Position numbers and translations under genes: made by a program. Shown here piece after piece: positions 50,245-60,054 of a stretch of 64,000 bases of DNA. The number at the start of each line of letters is the position of its first letter. Position 1 is the stretch's first letter. The notes under the pieces are model-generated. The model did not search any database. It was not told the origin of the DNA and was given only the letters and a program-made list of their open reading frames with translations. Origin of the DNA: Streptomyces sp. CC208A. Lineage in GTDB: Bacteria; Actinomycetota; Actinomycetes; Streptomycetales; Streptomycetaceae. The stretch covers positions 186,001-250,000 of the forward strand of contig NZ_JASCXN010000005.1 in assembly GCF_030010625.1 (NCBI RefSeq), in the 5' to 3' direction.

Positions 50245-53199
50245 CTATCCGTGCCGCCGGGGCCGCCGCGCCTCGGGTTCCCTGCCCTCCACCGCCGCCG
50301 CCAGGACCTCGACGAGGTGGAGCGGGACCCGGCCCGTACCGGCCTGTTCGATCTGCGTACGGCAGCTGAAGCCGTCCGCCAGGACGAGGGTGTCCTGGTC
50401 CGCCGCCCGGACGGCGGGCAGCAGGCCCAGTTCGGCGCAGGCCATGGAGACGTCGTAGTGCCCCCGGGTGAAGCCGAAGTCGCCGGCGAGGCCGCAGCAT
50501 CCGGCGTCGAGGACCTCGGCCTCGACCCCGGCACGGGCGAGCACGGACCGGTCCGCGTCGAAGCCCAGGACCGCGTACTGGTGGCAGTGCCGCTGCACCA
50601 GCGCCGACCCGCCGGCCCGCGGGAGCGGCCAGTCCTCGGCGCGTTCCCGGAGCAGTTCGGCGGGGGTGCGGGTGAGCTCCGCCAGGGTGTGCGCGTCCGG
50701 CTCGTCGTCGAGGAGTTCGGGGGCGTCGGAGCGGAAGACGGCGGTGCAGCTCGGTTCGAGGACCACGACGGGGAGGCCCCGGCGCAGCGCCTCGCGCAGG
50801 AGGCGGAGGGTGCGGCCGAGGACGCGCCGGGCGATGCCGAGCTGTCCGGTGGAGATCCAGGTGAGGGCGCAGCACGCGGGCGTCGGGGGCACCCTGACCC
50901 GGAATCCGGCCGCTTCCAGGACGGTGACGGCGGCCCGGCCGATCTCCGGGTGGAAGCGCTGCGTGAAGGTGTCCGGCCAGAGCACCACGTCACCCCGCTC
51001 CCCGGTGCCCCCGGCGGGCCCGCGCGTCCGCCACCAGGCGGAGAAGGGCTGCGGGGCGAAGACCGGGAGGTCGCGCTCCGGTGCGATGCCGCCGGCCGCC
51101 TTGAGCAGCCGGGCCACGGGCTGACTGCCGGTCAGCGTGTTCACCGTACGGGGAGCGGTGGAGGCCAGGGCGGCCCAGAGGGGCAGCCAGCCCATGGAGT
51201 AGTGGGCGGGGGGCCGGAGCCGTCCGGCGTAGTGGTGGTGGAGGAACTCCGCCTTGTACGTGGCCATGTCCACGCTGACCGGGCAGTCCTTCTTGCAGCC
51301 CTTGCAGGCGAGGCAGAGGTCGAGGGCGTCCCGGACCTCCGTGGACCGCCAGCCCTCGCCGGCCGGGGAGTCGCCGCGCATCATCTCGAAGAGCAGCCGG
51401 GCCCGGCCGCGGGTGGAGTGCTCCTCCTCGCGGGTGGCCCGGTAGCTGGGGCACATCACCCCGCCCCGGGTCGCCCGGCACTTGCCCACCCCGACGCAGC
51501 GGGCCGCCGCCCTGCCGAAGGAGCCGTCGTCCTCGGGGTACGAGAAGGCCACCGGCGGGGCGGGGGCCGCGTACCCCGGTCCCAGTCTGAGGTGTTCGTC
51601 GAGGCGGTACGGGGCGACGACCTTGCCCGGGTTCATGCGGTCCCCGGGGTCGAACAGGCCCTTGAGCCGCTCGAAGCCCTCCACCAGTTCGGGGCCGTAC
51701 ATCCGGCGCAGCAGCTCTCCGCGCGCCTGGCCGTCGCCGTGCTCGCCGGAGAGCGAGCCGCCGTAGTGCGCGACGAGGTCGGCGGCCCGCTCGACGAACT
51801 CCCGCATGCGGGCGACGCCGGGGCCGGAGGCGAGGTCGAAGGGGATGCGGGAGTGGACGCAGCCCTGGCCGAAGTGGCCGTAGACCGGCGGCCGGCCGTA
51901 GTCGAACTCCTCGTACAGTCCGTGCAGATCGCGCAGGTAGGCGCCGAGCCTCGGGACGGGGACGGCCGCGTCCTCCCAGCCCGGCCAGGTGTCCACCTCC
52001 CCCGGTTCGCGCGCGGTCGCGCCGAGCGCCGCTTCGCGCAGCAGCCACAGGTGCTCCGCCTCGTCCTCCCCGTGGAGGGAGTGGGAGACGACGTCCGGGG
52101 CGGCGTCCTCGGCGAGCGCCCGCGCCCGGTCCCGGGCCTCCTCCTCGGTGTCCGCGGCGAACCGGACCATCAGGTAGGACCGGCCGTCCGGGAGGAGTTC
52201 GAGGGCCTCCGCGTGCATGTGGCGCAGCCTCTCGAAGCGCAGCAGCTGGTGGTCGATCGCCTCCAGGGCGTGCGGCTCGTGCCGCAGCACGGCCGGCACG
52301 TGGTCGGCGGCCCCGGCGATGTCGTCGTACCCGAGCAGCAGGAGGACGGAGTGGCGGGGCACCGGCACCAGCGCCAGTTCCGCGCCCAGGACGGTGACCA
52401 GGGTCGATTCCGAGCCGGTGAGCAGCCCGGCCACGTCGAAGCCGTGCTCCGGGAGGAGGGAGTCGAGGTTGTAGCCGGAGACGCGGCGGGGGATGTCGGG
52501 GAACCGCTCGCGTACGAGGGGGGCGTACCGGTCGCGGATCGCGGCCAGCCCGCGGTACAGCTCGCCCTGCCGGTCGGTGCGGGCGCGGAGCCGTTCGAGT
52601 TCGGGTTGGGGCGTAGGGCCGACCCGCAGGCGGGTGCCGTCGTGGAGGAGGACGTCCAGGCCGTGGAGGTTGTCGACGACCTTGCCGTACGCCTGGGCGC
52701 TCGCCCCGCAGGCGTTGTTGCCGATCATGCCGCCGAGGGTGCAGTTGGCGTGGGTGGAGGGACGGGGGCCGTACTGCAGCCGGTGGGGGGCGAGGGAGCG
52801 GTTCAGGTCGTCCAGGACGATGCCGGGCTCGACGCGGCAGCGGCGGCGCTCCGGGTCGACCTCGGTCACCCGGTGGCAGTACTTGCTCCAGTCGAGGACG
52901 ACGGCGGTGTTGCAGCACTGGCCGGCCAGACTGGTGCCGCCGCCCCGGGAGAGCAGCGGCGCGCCGAACTCGTGGCACACGGCGACGGCGGCCACGCCGT
53001 CCTCCACCGTGTGCGGCAGCACGACGCCGATGGGCACCTGCCGGTAGTTCGAGGCGTCGGTCGCGTACGTGGCGCGGGAGCCGTCGTCGAAGCGCACTTC
53101 TCCGGCGACGCGGGCCCGCAGGGCCGCTTCCAGGCCCCGGGCGTCCACCCGGGGGGCCCGCCCGCGTACGACGGGGGGCGGCAGGTCGACCTTTCCCAT
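50245..53199 (-). CDS. FAD-linked oxidase fused to Fe-S / CCG domain (D-2-hydroxyacid dehydrogenase type)
   Basis: A 984-residue two-part flavoprotein. The FAD_binding_4 domain is at about 55-215 (ASNYRQVPIGVVLPHTVEDGVAAV, LSRGGGTSLAGQCCN, NCTLGGMIGNNACG), and FAD-oxidase C is at about 225-540 with SLSGEHGDGQARGELLRRMYG. Ferredoxin-like Fe-S sites follow (CVGVGKCRATRGGVMCPSY near 575, CLACKGCKKDCPVSVDM near 640) and then CCG domains (TPACCALTWISTGQLG near 785, DAGCCGLAGDFG near 920). This architecture oxidises D-lactate, glycolate or 2-hydroxyglutarate and passes electrons to the respiratory chain. The start is ATG 53199 with GGGAG. It is convergent with the enolase-like gene. Confidence 0.9.
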   Translation of the reverse strand: MGKVDLPPPVVRGRAPRVDARGLEAALRARVAGEVRFDDGSRATYATDASNYRQVPIGVVLPHTVEDGVAAVAVCHEFGAPLLSRGGGTSLAGQCCNTAVVLDWSKYCHRVTEVDPERRRCRVEPGIVLDDLNRSLAPHRLQYGPRPSTHANCTLGGMIGNNACGASAQAYGKVVDNLHGLDVLLHDGTRLRVGPTPQPELERLRARTDRQGELYRGLAAIRDRYAPLVRERFPDIPRRVSGYNLDSLLPEHGFDVAGLLTGSESTLVTVLGAELALVPVPRHSVLLLLGYDDIAGAADHVPAVLRHEPHALEAIDHQLLRFERLRHMHAEALELLPDGRSYLMVRFAADTEEEARDRARALAEDAAPDVVSHSLHGEDEAEHLWLLREAALGATAREPGEVDTWPGWEDAAVPVPRLGAYLRDLHGLYEEFDYGRPPVYGHFGQGCVHSRIPFDLASGPGVARMREFVERAADLVAHYGGSLSGEHGDGQARGELLRRMYGPELVEGFERLKGLFDPGDRMNPGKVVAPYRLDEHLRLGPGYAAPAPPVAFSYPEDDGSFGRAAARCVGVGKCRATRGGVMCPSYRATREEEHSTRGRARLLFEMMRGDSPAGEGWRSTEVRDALDLCLACKGCKKDCPVSVDMATYKAEFLHHHYAGRLRPPAHYSMGWLPLWAALASTAPRTVNTLTGSQPVARLLKAAGGIAPERDLPVFAPQPFSAWWRTRGPAGGTGERGDVVLWPDTFTQRFHPEIGRAAVTVLEAAGFRVRVPPTPACCALTWISTGQLGIARRVLGRTLRLLREALRRGLPVVVLEPSCTAVFRSDAPELLDDEPDAHTLAELTRTPAELLRERAEDWPLPRAGGSALVQRHCHQYAVLGFDADRSVLARAGVEAEVLDAGCCGLAGDFGFTRGHYDVSMACAELGLLPAVRAADQDTLVLADGFSCRTQIEQAGTGRVPLHLVEVLAAAVEGREPEARRPRRHG

Positions 53200-53235
53200 G
53201 GCTGTCTCCCGTTTCCCGGCTGAGGGCACGTGCCC

Positions 53236-54264
53236 TCACATCGGTGTGCCATTCTTCCGGCGGCCCCACGCGTAGGCCCCCGCCGCGGCCCCGGCTCCGG
53301 CTCCGGCGAGCGCGGCGACCCGGCCGAGGCGGTGCTCGGAGGCCCAGGACTGCGCGCTGAAGGAGTGGGCCCGGTCGTCGAAGGGGCCGTGCGTGCCGTA
53401 GTCCCGCGTCTCGTCCGCCGGTTTCCAGAGGTTGCCCTCCCCGCCCGGGGGCCGGAGTTCGTCGGTCTGCTGGGACCGGAAGCCGGTCCGTGCCAGGCGG
53501 CGGTCGAGGAGACCGGGGGCGACGGCGTTGGCCAGCAGCGTGGCGACCGTGGAGGCGCCGACCCAGTAGGCCCGCCGCCGGGGGTGGTCCGCGGCGTGCA
53601 GCACCGCGCGGGCGGCGACTTCCGGCTGGTAGACGGGGGGAAGGGGCTGGGCGTGCTTCGCCAGGTGGGACCGCAGCCAGGTGAACTGGGGGGTGTTCAG
53701 GGCGGGCAGCTGGACCATGGTGATCCGGACGTGCGACCGGTCGTGCAGCAGCTCGCAGCGCACCGATTCGGTGAAGCCCTCGATGGCGTGTTTGGCGCCG
53801 CAGTAGGCGCTCTGGAGGGGGACGCCGCGGTGGGCGAGGGCCGAGCCCACCTGCACCACCACCCCGTGGTCGCGGGGCAGCATGCCGGCGAGGGCCGCCC
53901 GGGTGCCGTGGACGCAGCCGAGGTAGGTGGCGCGGGTCGCCTGAGCGAACTCTTCGGAGGTGACGTCCATGAACCGGCCGAACACCGAGGTGAAGGCGTT
54001 GTTCACCCAGACGTCCACCGGGCCGAACTCCTCCCCCACCCGCGCCGCCGCGGCCGACACCTGCTCTTCCTCCGCCATGTCCGTCACGATCGGCAGCGCC
54101 TGTCCGCCGGCCGCGCGGACCTCGTCCGCCGCCCCGTCCAGTCCCGCCCGGCCCCGGGCGAGCAGCGCCACCCTGGCGCCCCGGCGGGCGAAGGCGACGG
54201 CCACGGCCCGTCCGACCCCGGCGCTCGCGCCCGTCACCACGACCGTCTGCCGCTCCTCGGCCAT
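53236..54264 (-). CDS. SDR family oxidoreductase with C-terminal membrane segment
   Basis: A 342-residue protein. The SDR core is at about 1-215 with VVVTGASAGVGRAVAVAFARRG, VDVWVNNAFTSVFG near 90, VVQVGSALAHRGVPLQSAYCGAKHAIEGF near 140 (catalytic Ser, Tyr, Lys). About 100 extra residues follow, ending in a hydrophobic helix (VAALAGAGAGAAAGAYAWG) and a short basic tail, which suggests membrane attachment. Such long SDRs are common in actinobacteria and their substrates are unknown. The start is ATG 54264 (GTG 54270 possible). It lies 36 nt upstream of the FAD/Fe-S oxidase on the same strand, so the two may be one operon. Confidence 0.88.
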   Translation of the reverse strand: MAEERQTVVVTGASAGVGRAVAVAFARRGARVALLARGRAGLDGAADEVRAAGGQALPIVTDMAEEEQVSAAAARVGEEFGPVDVWVNNAFTSVFGRFMDVTSEEFAQATRATYLGCVHGTRAALAGMLPRDHGVVVQVGSALAHRGVPLQSAYCGAKHAIEGFTESVRCELLHDRSHVRITMVQLPALNTPQFTWLRSHLAKHAQPLPPVYQPEVAARAVLHAADHPRRRAYWVGASTVATLLANAVAPGLLDRRLARTGFRSQQTDELRPPGGEGNLWKPADETRDYGTHGPFDDRAHSFSAQSWASEHRLGRVAALAGAGAGAAAGAYAWGRRKNGTPM

Positions 54265-54401
54265 CTCCACCAACCCCTGCCTCTCCGTTCCCCGCCGAGG
54301 CGTGTAACCGCTCCGTGCACCCGGAAACCCGCGCATGGAGGAGACGGCAGGGGGCATGAGCGGGACGGTGGGGGCGGCGACCGAGCGGGAGCGGAGCGGG
54401 C

Positions 54402-56213
54402 ATGGCCTCTGCGATCGAGGACTACGCCGTGATCGGCGATCTCCACACCGCCGCCCTTGTCGGGCGCGACGGTTCCGTCGACTGGCTGTGTCTGCCCCGC
54501 TTCGACTCACCGGCCTGTTTCGCGGCGCTGCTGCACGACGAGACGGCGGGCCGGTGGCTGCTCGCCCCCGCGGACGGCGGGTCCTGCACCACGCGGCGCT
54601 ACCGGGGCGAGTCCCTCGTCCTGGAGAGCGAATGGCGGTCGGCCGGCGGCACCGTCCGGGTCGTGGACTTCATGCCGCCGCGCGGGGAGGCCCCCGACGT
54701 CGTCCGGATCGTCGAGGGGGTGGAGGGCCGGGTCCGGATGGCGATGGAGCTGCGGCTGCGCTTCGACTACGGCGGGGTCACCCCCATGCGTACCCGGTCC
54801 GACGGCGGTCTCCGGGCCGTGGCGGGACCGGACTCGGCCCGGCTGTGGACCCCCGTCGACCTGCGGACGACGCCGGAGGCGGTGGAGGCCGGGTTCGAGG
54901 TGGAGGCGGGCCGGTCCGTGCCCTTCGTCCTCACGTACCAGGCCTCGCACCTGGAGCCGCCGGAGCACGCCGACCCGGCGAAGGCCCTGGAGGAGACGGA
55001 GGACTTCTGGTCGGAGTGGATCGCGGCGTGCGACTACGACGGCCGCCGGCCCGAGGCGGTACGGCGGGCCCTGATCACCCTGAAGGCGCTCACCTACGCG
55101 CCCACCGGCGGCGTCCTCGCGGCCGCGACCGCCTCTCTGCCCGAGTGGCCGGGCGGCGAGCGGAACTGGGACTACCGCTACTGCTGGCTGCGGGACTCCA
55201 CCTTCACCCTGCAGGCGCTGCTGACCACGGGCTACCTGGACGAGGCCCGGGCCTGGCGGGAGTGGCTCGTCCGCGCCGCCGCGGGCGAGCCCACGCGGCT
55301 CCGCGCCGTCTACACGCTCGACGGCGGGCGGCGCCTGCCCGACCTCGAACCGGACTGGCTGGCCGGGTACGGCGGAGCGAGCCCGGTGCGCATCGGCAAC
55401 GGCTCGTCCGACCAGTTCCAGCTCGACGTCCTGGGCGAGGTCCTGGACTGCCTCCACCTGGCCAGGAACAGCGGCCTCACCACCGACGAGACCGTCTGGG
55501 ACCTGCAGAAGGCCCTGCTCGACCACCTGGAGGGGAACTGGCGGGAACCGGACCGCGGGATCTGGGAGGTGCGGGGTCCGCCCCGCGACTTCGTCCACTC
55601 CAAGGTCATGGCCTGGACCGGCTTCGACCGCGCCGTCCGCACCGTGCGGCACCACGGGCTGCCCGGCCCCGCCGGCCACTGGGCGTCCGTCCGCGACGAG
55701 ATCCACCGGGAGGTCTGCTCCCGGGGCTACGACGCCGAGCGGAACACCTTCACCCGGTCGTACGGCTCCCGGGAGCTCGACGCGGCCCTGCTCCTCCTCC
55801 CCCGCGTCGGCTTCCTGCCCTGGACCGATCCCCGCGTCCGCGGCACCGTCGACGCGGTACGGCGCGAGCTGTCCGAGGACGGGCTGCTGCTGCGCTACCG
55901 CCTGGACACCGGCGACGGCGACGGGCTGCCCGGCCGGGAAGGGGCCTTCGTCGCCTGCGCCTTCTGGCTGGTCGACGCCCTGCACTCCACGGGGCGCCGC
56001 CGCGAGGCGGAGGAGCTGTTCGAACGCCTCCTGTCCCTGCGCAACGACGTGGGCCTGCTGAGCGAGGAGTACGACACCTCCGCGGGCCGCTTCCTCGGCA
56101 ACGTCCCGCAGGCGTTCAGCATGGTCGGCCTGATCAACTCCGCCCGGCTCCTGAGCGGGGAGCGCACCGAGACCTCCCACCGACGACGGGAGCACGGCGG
56201 CGGAGCCGGCTGA
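54402..56213 (+). CDS. Glycoside hydrolase family 15 protein (glucoamylase/trehalase-like)
   Basis: A 603-residue cytoplasmic enzyme with the prokaryotic GH15 layout. The N-terminal beta-sandwich is at about 1-215 (IEDYAVIGDLHTAALVGRDGSVDWLCLPRFDSPACF), and the (alpha/alpha)6 barrel is at about 225-590. Barrel landmarks are WDYRYCWLRDSTFTLQALL near 263, VRIGNGSSDQFQLDVLGEVL near 330, GIWEVRG near 387 (catalytic Glu region) and LLSEEYDTSAGRFLGNVPQAFSMVGLI near 553 (second Glu). In actinobacteria many members act as trehalases or on short alpha-glucans. ATG 54402 is the start. It diverges from the SDR gene over 137 nt. Confidence 0.93.
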   Translation: MASAIEDYAVIGDLHTAALVGRDGSVDWLCLPRFDSPACFAALLHDETAGRWLLAPADGGSCTTRRYRGESLVLESEWRSAGGTVRVVDFMPPRGEAPDVVRIVEGVEGRVRMAMELRLRFDYGGVTPMRTRSDGGLRAVAGPDSARLWTPVDLRTTPEAVEAGFEVEAGRSVPFVLTYQASHLEPPEHADPAKALEETEDFWSEWIAACDYDGRRPEAVRRALITLKALTYAPTGGVLAAATASLPEWPGGERNWDYRYCWLRDSTFTLQALLTTGYLDEARAWREWLVRAAAGEPTRLRAVYTLDGGRRLPDLEPDWLAGYGGASPVRIGNGSSDQFQLDVLGEVLDCLHLARNSGLTTDETVWDLQKALLDHLEGNWREPDRGIWEVRGPPRDFVHSKVMAWTGFDRAVRTVRHHGLPGPAGHWASVRDEIHREVCSRGYDAERNTFTRSYGSRELDAALLLLPRVGFLPWTDPRVRGTVDAVRRELSEDGLLLRYRLDTGDGDGLPGREGAFVACAFWLVDALHSTGRRREAEELFERLLSLRNDVGLLSEEYDTSAGRFLGNVPQAFSMVGLINSARLLSGERTETSHRRREHGGGAG

Positions 56214-56259
56214 CGTGCCGCGCGGGTACGCGGAGGGGCGGGCAGGGGGTCACCCGCCC

Positions 56260-56297
56260 GGCCCCCGTCCTCAGGGCGTCCCCGGCGACGGGGGGCC
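56260..56297 (+). terminator. Hairpin downstream of the GH15 gene
   Basis: GGCCCCCGTC (56260-56269) pairs with GACGGGGGGCC (56287-56297) with one extra G. It is the best hairpin in the 205-nt gap before the Rieske gene; there is no U-tract. Confidence 0.45.
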
Positions 56298-56418
56298 AGG
56301 ATGGGCGGGGCCGGACCTCGTCCGCCGCCCGGCGGGCCGGTGGCGCCGATCCGGTCCGCCACGCGCGCGGAAGCCCCGTGTGCCCGATGTCCCACCCGAC
56401 GGAGCAAAGGGAGTGCGT

Positions 56419-57612
56419 ATGGCCGAGACGCGGCTTGGCGGCGGCGACGGCGCCCAGGAGGCGTGGCGTACAATGCCGCCCTCCACCGACCTGTCCGGCC
56501 TGCCCGACCTGCGGCGCGTGGGCGCGCACCCGGACCACTGGTACCCGGTCGCGCTGTCGAGGAAGGTGCGGCGGGGGCGGACGTACGCGACCGCGTTCGC
56601 CGGGGAGCGCATCGCGCTCTACCGCGGCGAGAGCGGCACCGTGCACGCCCTGGAGGACCGGTGCGCCCACCGGCAGGTCCCCCTGAGCATGGGCGTGGTG
56701 GAGGGAGAGATCCTCCGCTGCTGCTACCACGCCTGGGCCTACCGGGGTGACGGCCGCATCTCCCAGATCCCCTACCTCGCCAAAGGGGACGGCCGGCCGC
56801 CGCGCGGCGTGCGCGGCTACGCCGTCCGCGAGGCGTACGGCCTGGTGTTCGTCTTCCCCGGCGACCCGGAGAAGGCGGCGAGGACCGCGCTGCCGGAGCT
56901 GCCCGCCCACGGTTCGCCGAAGTACCGGACCATGACCTTCACCCGGACCGTGCGCTGTCACTACTCCTTCATGCACGAGAACCTGCTGGACATGAACCAC
57001 CAGTTCCTCCACCGCGGCGTCGTGGGCAAGCTGCACCCGGAGCTCCTGGGCCACCGGACCGACGGGCGGTCGGTGGAGGCCCGGTACCTGTTCACGCACA
57101 CCGGGGGGAAGCGGAACCGCAGCGCCGGACTGCTGGCCGGCGAGGGCATCGGCGGTTCGGCGTCCAGCGACGTCATGACCATCCGTACGCAGTACCCGTA
57201 CCAGACGCTCGACCTGGTTCCGGAGAACGCCGACCACCCGGCCTTCCGGCTCTGGGCCGCGTACGTCCCCGAGGACGCCGAGCAGCGCACCTGCCGCGCC
57301 TACGGCCTGCTCATGATCGAGAAGCCGGCGGTTCCCGCCGCCCTTCACGTGGCCTGGCCGTTCATCCGCCGTTTCGCCGAACGCGTCTTCGCCGAGGACC
57401 GGATGGCCGTCGAAGCGGAGCAGCGGGCATGGGACGAGCAGGGAGAGGACCGCAACCACGAGGTCTTCCCGGTGATCCTGGACGTCCGCGAGGTGCTGCG
57501 CGCCAACGGCGTCCCCCTGCGCTCCCGGCCCGCCCCCTGCGACGGCGCGCTTCCCGGGCACCCGCACGGCCCCGGGGGCCCGGGGCCTTCGACCGCCCCG
57601 CCAGGCGGGTGA
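56419..57612 (+). CDS. Rieske 2Fe-2S aromatic-ring/steroid-type oxygenase
   Basis: A 397-residue oxygenase alpha-type subunit. The Rieske domain is at about 35-145: DRCAHRQVPLSMG and then LRCCYHAWAY give the C-x-H and C-x-x-H ligands near 85-110. The catalytic domain has HENLLDMNHQFLHRG near 190 supplying the iron-binding His residues, with the acidic ligand probably further on. Single-component layout without reductase is usual; a ferredoxin reductase must come from elsewhere. The start is ATG 56419 after AAAGGGAG (a GTG lies 6 nt upstream). It precedes the HpnR-like gene by about 110 nt on the same strand, so a terpenoid or steroid-like substrate is possible. Confidence 0.9.
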   Translation: MAETRLGGGDGAQEAWRTMPPSTDLSGLPDLRRVGAHPDHWYPVALSRKVRRGRTYATAFAGERIALYRGESGTVHALEDRCAHRQVPLSMGVVEGEILRCCYHAWAYRGDGRISQIPYLAKGDGRPPRGVRGYAVREAYGLVFVFPGDPEKAARTALPELPAHGSPKYRTMTFTRTVRCHYSFMHENLLDMNHQFLHRGVVGKLHPELLGHRTDGRSVEARYLFTHTGGKRNRSAGLLAGEGIGGSASSDVMTIRTQYPYQTLDLVPENADHPAFRLWAAYVPEDAEQRTCRAYGLLMIEKPAVPAALHVAWPFIRRFAERVFAEDRMAVEAEQRAWDEQGEDRNHEVFPVILDVREVLRANGVPLRSRPAPCDGALPGHPHGPGGPGPSTAPPGG

Positions 57613-57724
57613 AACCGCGCGTCGGCATACGCCCGTCGGCGCGGCACCGCCGTGCCATGGGCCTTTCGGGGGACGGTGGGAACGCCCGTCCCGGTTTCGC
57701 TCAGCCGCCGTCACCGAGGTGTTC

Positions 57725-59221
57725 ATGCGCCTGCTTCTCGTCCATCCCAGCGCCCTGATGTACTCGGAGATCTTCCTGCGGCTTGAGCCGCTGGGCCTGG
57801 AACGGGTGGCGGGCGCGGCCCGCGACGCGGGACACGAGGTGCGGATCGTGGACCTCCAGACCAGCGGCGTGCGGGAACTCGCCCGCGAGTTCCGGTCCTT
57901 CCGCCCCGACGCCCTCGGCGTCTCCCTGAACTACCTGGCGAACATCCCGGAGGCGATCGGGATCGCCCACGCCGCCAAGCGCGAGGCGCCGGGCTGTTTC
58001 GTCTTCTTCGGCGGGCACAGCGTGTCCTTCGTCGCCGAGGACGTGCTCGACCAGGCCGAAGGGGCGGTGGACGCGGTGGTGCGCGGCGAAGGGGAGCCCG
58101 CCGTGGTGTCCCTGCTCGCGGCCGTACGGGACGGCGGGGTGGACGGCGTCCCCGGCGTCGTCACGCCGACCGGCCGCGGCCCGGCACCGCAGATGCTCCA
58201 CAGCATCGACAGCCCGCTGCCGGCCCGCGACCTGCTGCGCCACCGGCGCAAGTACTTCATCGGTGAACTGGACCCCTGCGCCTCCATCGAGTTCACCCGG
58301 GGCTGCCCGTGGGACTGCTCCTTCTGCTCGGCCTGGACCTTCTACGGCCGCAGCTACCGCAAGGCCTCCCCCGAGGCGGCCGGCGCCGAGATGGCGAGCA
58401 TCCGCGAGCCCAACGTGTTCATCGTCGACGACGTGGCCTTCATCCGGCCCGAGCACGGCCACGCCATCGCCGCCGAGCTGGAGCGCCGCGGGATCCGCAA
58501 GCGCTACTACCTGGAGACCCGCAGCGACGTCCTGCTGCGCAACACCGAGGTCTTCCAGCGCTGGGCCCGGCTCGGCCTGAGCTACATGTTCCTGGGCATG
58601 GAGGCCATCGACGCCGAGGGGCTCGACCTGTACCGCAAGCGCGTCAGCCCCGACGACAACTTCCGCGCCCTGGAAGCCGCCCGGAAACTCGGCATCGACG
58701 TGGCGATCAACCTCATCGTGGACCCGGCCTGGGACGAGGAGCGCTTCCGCGTCATCAGGGAGTTCGCCCTCGCCGTCCCCGAGATCGTGCACCTGACCGT
58801 CATGACGCCCTACCCGGGAACGGAGATCTGGCACACCGAGTCCCGCAAGCTCACCACCCGCGACTACCGCCTCTTCGACATCCAGCACGCCGTGGTCCCC
58901 ACGACCCTCCCCCTGGACGTCTTCTACCGGGAACTGGTCAAGACCCAGGCCGTCATCAACCGCAAGCACCTGGGCCTGCGCACCGCGCTGGGCGCCCTGC
59001 GCGTCCTGGGCGGCAACCTCGCCCGCGGCCAGACGAACTTCGCCCGCATGCTGTGGAAGTTCAACCGCGTCTACAACCCCGCGCGGCAACTGGCCGACCA
59101 CGACCGCCCGGTGCGCTACGAACTCCCCCTCCCCCGCCACCTGGACGTCGGCGACCGCCGCAAGCTCTACGTCCACGCCCGCTCGGCCACCGGCCGGAGC
59201 GCCGCCCAGGACGCCCCGTAG
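57725..59221 (+). CDS. hpnR: B12-binding radical SAM protein, hopanoid C-3 methylase type
   Basis: A 498-residue protein. The cobalamin-binding domain is at about 1-150 (LLVHPSALMYSEIFLRLEPLGL, GVSLNYLANIPEAI, FFGGHSVSFVAEDVL), and the radical SAM barrel is at about 185-390 with the cluster motif FTRGCPWDCSFCSAW near 200 (C-x3-C-x2-C). VFIVDDVAFI, YYLETRSDVLL and YMFLGMEAIDAEGLD follow. The match to HpnR, which methylates the A-ring C-3 of hopanoids using SAM and cobalamin, is strong from memory. The start is ATG 57725 with GAGG 5 nt upstream (GTG 57719 possible). No hopanoid cyclase is in the window; those genes must lie elsewhere. Confidence 0.85.
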   Translation: MRLLLVHPSALMYSEIFLRLEPLGLERVAGAARDAGHEVRIVDLQTSGVRELAREFRSFRPDALGVSLNYLANIPEAIGIAHAAKREAPGCFVFFGGHSVSFVAEDVLDQAEGAVDAVVRGEGEPAVVSLLAAVRDGGVDGVPGVVTPTGRGPAPQMLHSIDSPLPARDLLRHRRKYFIGELDPCASIEFTRGCPWDCSFCSAWTFYGRSYRKASPEAAGAEMASIREPNVFIVDDVAFIRPEHGHAIAAELERRGIRKRYYLETRSDVLLRNTEVFQRWARLGLSYMFLGMEAIDAEGLDLYRKRVSPDDNFRALEAARKLGIDVAINLIVDPAWDEERFRVIREFALAVPEIVHLTVMTPYPGTEIWHTESRKLTTRDYRLFDIQHAVVPTTLPLDVFYRELVKTQAVINRKHLGLRTALGALRVLGGNLARGQTNFARMLWKFNRVYNPARQLADHDRPVRYELPLPRHLDVGDRRKLYVHARSATGRSAAQDAP

Positions 59222-59249
59222 TCCTCCCTCGCCGGGACGGCCTCCCCGC

Positions 59250-59834
59250 TCATGGGGAAGCGCCGCCCCCGGCCGGTCCGGAGGCGCGGGCGGCTCGCCG
59301 GGCGAGGATCAGGCCCGCGACCAGCGATCCGGCGCAGCCCACGGCCAGGTCGGCGATCGTGTCCTCGTAGCCGACCCGGACGGCGGCGTCGAAGACGTCG
59401 GAGGCCAGCCACTCGTACATCTCCCACACGGAGGCGACCGTGGCGCCCAGAGCGGTGGTGATCAGGGGGACGGAGGCACGGCGCAGGGCACGGCCGCCCG
59501 GTGGGGGCAGCAGGCGCCCGCGAGCGAGCAGCACGTGCAGGGTGACCGCCACGACACCCGGGGTGACGGAGTGCACGGCGGTGTCGTACCAGTCGGCCGT
59601 CCCGTACCACCGGAAGACCGACGACCAGGTCGCCCAGGTCAGCGCGGCGCACAGCAGCAGGTCCAGCAGGGCGGGGAGCCGGGCCACCCGCGTCAGGAGC
59701 AGGGCCAGGAACAGCAGCGTCAGCATGACGGCCCCGTCGCGCGCGGTGAAGACGACGTAGGCGACGCTGCCGAGCACCAGGACCCGGATCACGTCGGCGA
59801 GCAGTCGCAGGACAGGAGGACGTACGCCGGCCAT
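59250..59834 (-). CDS. YjdF/DUF2238-like integral membrane protein
   Basis: A 194-residue polytopic membrane protein with about five or six helices. The conserved intramembrane pattern is visible: [19 protein letters not shown] near 82, [15 protein letters not shown] near 134 and [23 protein letters not shown] near 155, the Asp/His/Glu positions typical of DUF2238. Function is unknown; members are often near lipid or stress genes. The start is ATG 59834; an in-frame extension upstream to 60056 is rich in Arg and unlikely. It diverges from the qcrB-like gene and converges with hpnR. Confidence 0.78.
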   Translation of the reverse strand: MAGVRPPVLRLLADVIRVLVLGSVAYVVFTARDGAVMLTLLFLALLLTRVARLPALLDLLLCAALTWATWSSVFRWYGTADWYDTAVHSVTPGVVAVTLHVLLARGRLLPPPGGRALRRASVPLITTALGATVASVWEMYEWLASDVFDAAVRVGYEDTIADLAVGCAGSLVAGLILARRAARASGPAGGGASP

Positions 59835-60054
59835 GCCGGGCGACTTCCCGATGGAGCGGCCGTCAGTCGTCCGGCACGGACCGGCGCCGCCGGGCGGGCG
59901 GCGGTCGCGCCCTCGTCGTTCCTCCATGCGGCCCACATGTCGGCGTGGCCGGACACGGCCGGGGCCCCGGGCGGGCGAGGGTCGACCGAGACGTCCCGGC
60001 GTCCGTACCCCGCGGCCGGAACCGATGCCGAACCGAAGACCGTCAGGAGAGCCC

